DNA of 7,541 nt from an uncultured Clostridia bacterium (GTDB lineage: Bacteria > Bacillota > Clostridia > TANB77 > CAG-508), in contig CALXNI010000141.1 of assembly GCA_944389715.1 (NCBI GenBank), forward strand, positions 1-7,541, given 5' to 3'. The position numbers and the translations under genes are program-made. Of this stretch, positions 4,855-7,541 are shown in pieces (position 1 is the stretch's first letter; every line of letters starts with the position of its first letter). The notes under the pieces were generated by a model. That model was not told the origin of the DNA, made no database searches, and saw only the letters and a program-made list of their open reading frames with translations.

Positions 4855-5322
4855 ATGGAATATACAAATAAAAATGAATATTTAGAAAAAATGATAGCTA
4901 AATATTCAAATATGATATATAGACTTGCTTTAATAAGAACAAAAACAATAGAAAATAGCGAAGATGTTTATCAAGAAGTATTTTTACGTTTAGCAAAAAA
5001 AATGCCAGATTTTAAAAATGAGGAACATGAAAAAGCTTGGTTAATTAGAGTTACAATAAATTGTAGCAAAAATCTAGTAAATTCTAAATTTTTAAAAAAT
5101 ACTACTGAACTAACTGAAGAAATACCATTCGAAACAAAAGAAAGACATGAAATATATTATTCAGTGCAAAAATTGCCACTAAAATATAAAACAATAATCC
5201 ATTTATATTATTATGAAAATTATAAAATAAGTGAAATAAGCAAGATACTAAAAATGAAGGAAAGTACAGTAAAATCTTATTTATTTCGTGCAAGAGAAAA
5301 ATTAAAATTAGAAGGAGAGTAA
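4855..5322 (+). CDS. ECF-family RNA polymerase sigma factor
   Basis: A 155-residue extracytoplasmic-function sigma-70 factor, the usual length for the group. Sigma-2 spans about residues 14-77, with the core-binding stretch NSEDVYQEVFLRLAKK (34-49) and the -10 recognition helix around EKAWLIRVTINCSKNLV (59-75). A short linker leads to sigma-4, about 100-151, whose helix-turn-helix is YKISEISKILKMKES then TVKSYLFRAREKL, reading the -35 element. It directs RNA polymerase to a small regulon, normally while its anti-sigma factor is inactivated by an envelope signal. AAGGTGAT lies just before the ATG. The next gene starts four bases after the stop, with its ribosome binding site inside this gene's last codons, so translation of the pair is coupled. 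The regulon cannot be deduced here. Confidence 0.93.
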   Translation: MEYTNKNEYLEKMIAKYSNMIYRLALIRTKTIENSEDVYQEVFLRLAKKMPDFKNEEHEKAWLIRVTINCSKNLVNSKFLKNTTELTEEIPFETKERHEIYYSVQKLPLKYKTIIHLYYYENYKISEISKILKMKESTVKSYLFRAREKLKLEGE

Positions 5323-5326
5323 TACC

Positions 5327-7348
5327 ATGAAAAAACAAGATTATATAGATGCAATGAACGAAGTAAAAGTAGATGATAAATTAAAAAACAAAACATTTGA
5401 AATAGTAAAAGAAAAAAAACGTAATACGAAAAGAATATATGCATTTGCAACTGCAATGGTAGTATTTGTAATAGCAATATCAATAGCAGTTCCATTAAAC
5501 AATAATAAAAACAGGGTAACCCCAATAGAAGTAGTTGAGGAAAATAATGGCTTACCTAAAATAGAAAATTTTGAAAACTTATATAATATAATGTTAGAAA
5601 ATAGTTCTGAATATTACGAAATAAATGATTCTTTAGTTATGGAAAGCACTTCTATAACTGCAGCTAGTGGTGTTACACAAAATGAAACGGAAAGTAGCAT
5701 GGACAGTACAGAGGAAAAAACAGATTATTCTACTACAAATGTGCAGGTTGAAGGTGTAGATGAAGCAGATATAGTAAAAACAGATGGAAAATATATTTAT
5801 TATGTAACATCTAATAAAGTAATAATTGCTAATGTAGAGGATGAAAATAATTTAGAGTTAAGTTCAGAAATAGACTACCAAGATGAAGAGTTTTATCCAA
5901 ACGAAATATTTATAGCAGAAAATAAATTAATTGTAATAGGAAATAGTAGAAATAATTATAATACATTAGCATTAGATATAGCATATACAGGCAGTGTAAA
6001 AGAAGAAACTATAGCAAAAGTATATAAAATTGAAAACAAAAGTAATCCAGAATTAGAAAGGGAAATAAAAATAGAAGGAAATTATTTAACCTCAAGAATG
6101 ATAGGAGATAATATATATTTTATAGCAAATAAGTATTTATATTCATATTTGTTTAGAGAAAGTGAAATTGAAGAAATGGATGAAGAAGAGTTTAAACCTA
6201 AATATACAGATACAGCAGTAAGCAGTACCGAACAATGCATAGCATACCCAGATATATATTATTTTCCAGATAGCGAAGACACATCATATTTAAATATTGC
6301 AGGATTTAATATAAATAATAATGAGCCAGCAAATATAGATAGTTATCTTGGAGCAGGAAATAAAATATACTCGTCACAAAACAATTTGTATATTACAAAA
6401 GTAAAATATGAATATAAAGATTCAACAATGTATGGATATTATAATAATTATGATGTAAACACATATATATATAAATTTAAACTAGAAGATTCTAAAGCAA
6501 CATATGTAAATGTGGGAAGCGTACCAGGTGAAGTGTTAAATCAATTCTCTATGGATGAAAAAGATGGTTATTTTAGAATAGCAACAACAGATAGAGATAA
6601 TTGGAATAGTGAAACTAACAAAAACAATCTATATGTTTTAAATGAAGATTTACAAATTATAGGAAAAGTAGAAAATTTAGCAAAAGGTGAAAAAATATAT
6701 TCAGTTAGATTTATGGGGAATAGAGCATATATGGTAACATTTGTAGAAACTGATCCACTTTTTGTAATAGACTTATCAGATCCAACAAATCCAATCGTAT
6801 TAGGAGAACTAAAAATACCAGGATATAGTAATTATTTACATCCATATGATGAAAATCATATAATTGGATTTGGAGAGAACACCAAGGTTAATAAAAATGG
6901 CGGAGTAGTAACAGATGGAATGAAAATGGCATTGTTTGATGTAACTGATCCAAACAATCCAACAGAAATGTTTTCAGTAAATATAGGAGAAAGCGGAACC
7001 TATTCAGAACTGTTGTATAATCATAAAGCATTACTATTTTCAAAAGAAAAAAATATAATAGCATTTCCTATATCAATATCTGAAGAAGAAGGAGAATATA
7101 GTACTAAATTAAAATTTCAAGGAGCAATAGTATATGGATTAGATTTAGAAAATGGATTTACCCAAAAAGGAACAATTGCACATATGCAAATAAAGGATGG
7201 ATATAAAGATTATGATTATACCAAAAGGGTAGAAAGAATAATATATATAAATAATAATCTTTATACTCTATCACCAGGATTAATAAAAGCAACTGATATG
7301 AACACTATGGAAGAAAAGAGCTCTTTAGAAATACAAACAAATGAATAA
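5327..7348 (+). CDS. Membrane-anchored beta-propeller protein, probable anti-sigma factor
   Basis: A 673-residue protein of the C-terminal beta-propeller family (Beta_propel, COG4880-like). Residues 1-35 are a charged, helical cytoplasmic segment (KKQDYIDAMNEVKVDDKLK), resembling the short sigma-binding segments of Firmicutes anti-sigma proteins. Residues about 37-57 are one membrane helix preceded by KEKKRNTKR, which fixes an N-in, C-out topology. A Ser/Thr/Glu-rich linker (about 100-137) leads to the family signature NVQVEGVDEADIVK (138-151) and then TDGKYIYYVTSNKV. Later blades show VIDLSDPTNP (480-489), GYSNYLHPYDENHIIGFG (499-516) and FDVTDPNNP (537-545). Length is normal and the frame is intact. 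Being coupled to an ECF sigma gene, it most likely holds that sigma factor at the membrane and senses something outside with the propeller. That job is inferred from context. The ligand is unknown, and no zinc-binding anti-sigma motif is present. Confidence 0.85.
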   Translation: MKKQDYIDAMNEVKVDDKLKNKTFEIVKEKKRNTKRIYAFATAMVVFVIAISIAVPLNNNKNRVTPIEVVEENNGLPKIENFENLYNIMLENSSEYYEINDSLVMESTSITAASGVTQNETESSMDSTEEKTDYSTTNVQVEGVDEADIVKTDGKYIYYVTSNKVIIANVEDENNLELSSEIDYQDEEFYPNEIFIAENKLIVIGNSRNNYNTLALDIAYTGSVKEETIAKVYKIENKSNPELEREIKIEGNYLTSRMIGDNIYFIANKYLYSYLFRESEIEEMDEEEFKPKYTDTAVSSTEQCIAYPDIYYFPDSEDTSYLNIAGFNINNNEPANIDSYLGAGNKIYSSQNNLYITKVKYEYKDSTMYGYYNNYDVNTYIYKFKLEDSKATYVNVGSVPGEVLNQFSMDEKDGYFRIATTDRDNWNSETNKNNLYVLNEDLQIIGKVENLAKGEKIYSVRFMGNRAYMVTFVETDPLFVIDLSDPTNPIVLGELKIPGYSNYLHPYDENHIIGFGENTKVNKNGGVVTDGMKMALFDVTDPNNPTEMFSVNIGESGTYSELLYNHKALLFSKEKNIIAFPISISEEEGEYSTKLKFQGAIVYGLDLENGFTQKGTIAHMQIKDGYKDYDYTKRVERIIYINNNLYTLSPGLIKATDMNTMEEKSSLEIQTNE

Positions 7349-7354
7349 TAAATA

Positions 7355-7405
7355 AAGGTCCGCCCTTACAACATTTGTAATTATTTTGTTGTAGAGGCGG
7401 ATTTT
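7355..7405 (+). terminator. Intrinsic terminator of the sigma operon
   Basis: A long stem pairs TCCGCC (7359-7364) with GGCGGA (7396-7401) and TTACAACA (7366-7373) with TGTTGTA plus a G-U (7387-7394), with one C-A mismatch (7365 and 7395). Flanking A's at 7355-7356 and T's at 7402-7405 extend it. The loop is 13 bases. It begins a few bases behind the stop codon of the propeller gene. Confidence 0.85.
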
Positions 7406-7468
7406 ATCTTTGATATTAATTAATAAATTGAAACAAAAAATCTAATTCAAAAAAATCCTCAAAACCCC

Positions 7469-7497
7469 TTTAAAAATGAAACAAAAAGAGATATAAT
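7469..7497 (+). promoter_or_regulatory. Sigma-A promoter of the next gene
   Basis: A weak -35 TTTAAA (7469-7474), a 17-base spacer and a perfect -10 TATAAT (7492-7497) lie just upstream of a start codon with a good ribosome binding site. The transcript start would be near 7504. Confidence 0.5.
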
Positions 7498-7529
7498 ATT
7501 GCAAATGTTTATTAATAAAGGAAGTATTT

Positions 7530-7541
7530 ATGAATAAAAAA
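7530..7541 (+). CDS. Start of a further gene (partial)
   Basis: ATG at 7530 is preceded by AAAGGAAG (7517-7524) at proper spacing and by the promoter at 7469-7497. Only four codons (Met-Asn-Lys-Lys) are in the window, a common opening for a secreted or membrane protein, but nothing can be said about the product. Confidence 0.5.

Noticed and set aside
5102..5525. Minus-strand open frames across the sigma/propeller junction
   Set aside because: Low-complexity hydrophobic products opposite well-supported genes, without translation signals.
7429..7482. TGAAAC motifs (7429-7434, 7477-7482) as ECF promoters for the last gene
   Set aside because: No CGTA/CGTC-like -10 lies 16-17 bases downstream of either, while a consensus TATAAT is present at 7492.

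Overview
The window reads as chromosomal DNA from a low-GC Gram-positive bacterium, most likely an AT-rich member of the Clostridia. The 23S rRNA tail and 5S rRNA have clostridial character, arginine codons are mostly AGA, and promoters have near-consensus sigma-A hexamers. The gene set also fits: an NCS2 uracil permease, a YjbR-MGMT fusion, and an ECF sigma factor with a beta-propeller anti-sigma candidate. All supported genes are on the + strand. The genus cannot be fixed from this sequence.

Region 1 (1-824) is the tail of an rRNA operon: the last 120 nt of 23S rRNA, a spacer carrying its own strong promoter, a complete 5S rRNA, then nine bases later a tRNA-Asn(GUU) gene, and a terminator. 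The tRNA is interrupted inside the anticodon by a 215-nt group I intron with no ORF. P1, P2, P3, P4, P5, P7, P8, P9 and P10 can all be paired by eye, and splicing restores a normal 76-nt tRNA.

Region 2 (843-2431) holds a free-standing HNH endonuclease gene with its own promoter, directly behind the intron-bearing tRNA. It is followed by a YjbR-like/alkyltransferase-like fusion gene, also with its own promoter, and by tRNA-Ser(CGA) starting two bases after that gene's stop codon. The HNH gene is the natural candidate for the intron's mobility partner, although it lies outside the intron.

Region 3 (2432-4776) has a consensus promoter, an unrecognised 81-residue gene with a very strong ribosome binding site, a long RNA hairpin, a terminator or attenuator, and the uracil permease gene. 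The permease frame is broken by one extra base at a CUU-CGG site. Skipping that base restores a 544-residue transporter. The permease also has an unusual lysine-rich tail of about 120 residues.

Region 4 (4806-7405) is a two-gene operon: an ECF sigma factor with a plausible self-type promoter, and a translationally coupled single-pass membrane protein with an extracytoplasmic beta-propeller, which I infer to be its anti-sigma factor and sensor. The window ends with a new promoter and the first four codons of another gene.

The strongest candidate for something little described is the tRNA-Asn group I intron next to a separate HNH endonuclease. The permease frameshift and lysine tail come next.
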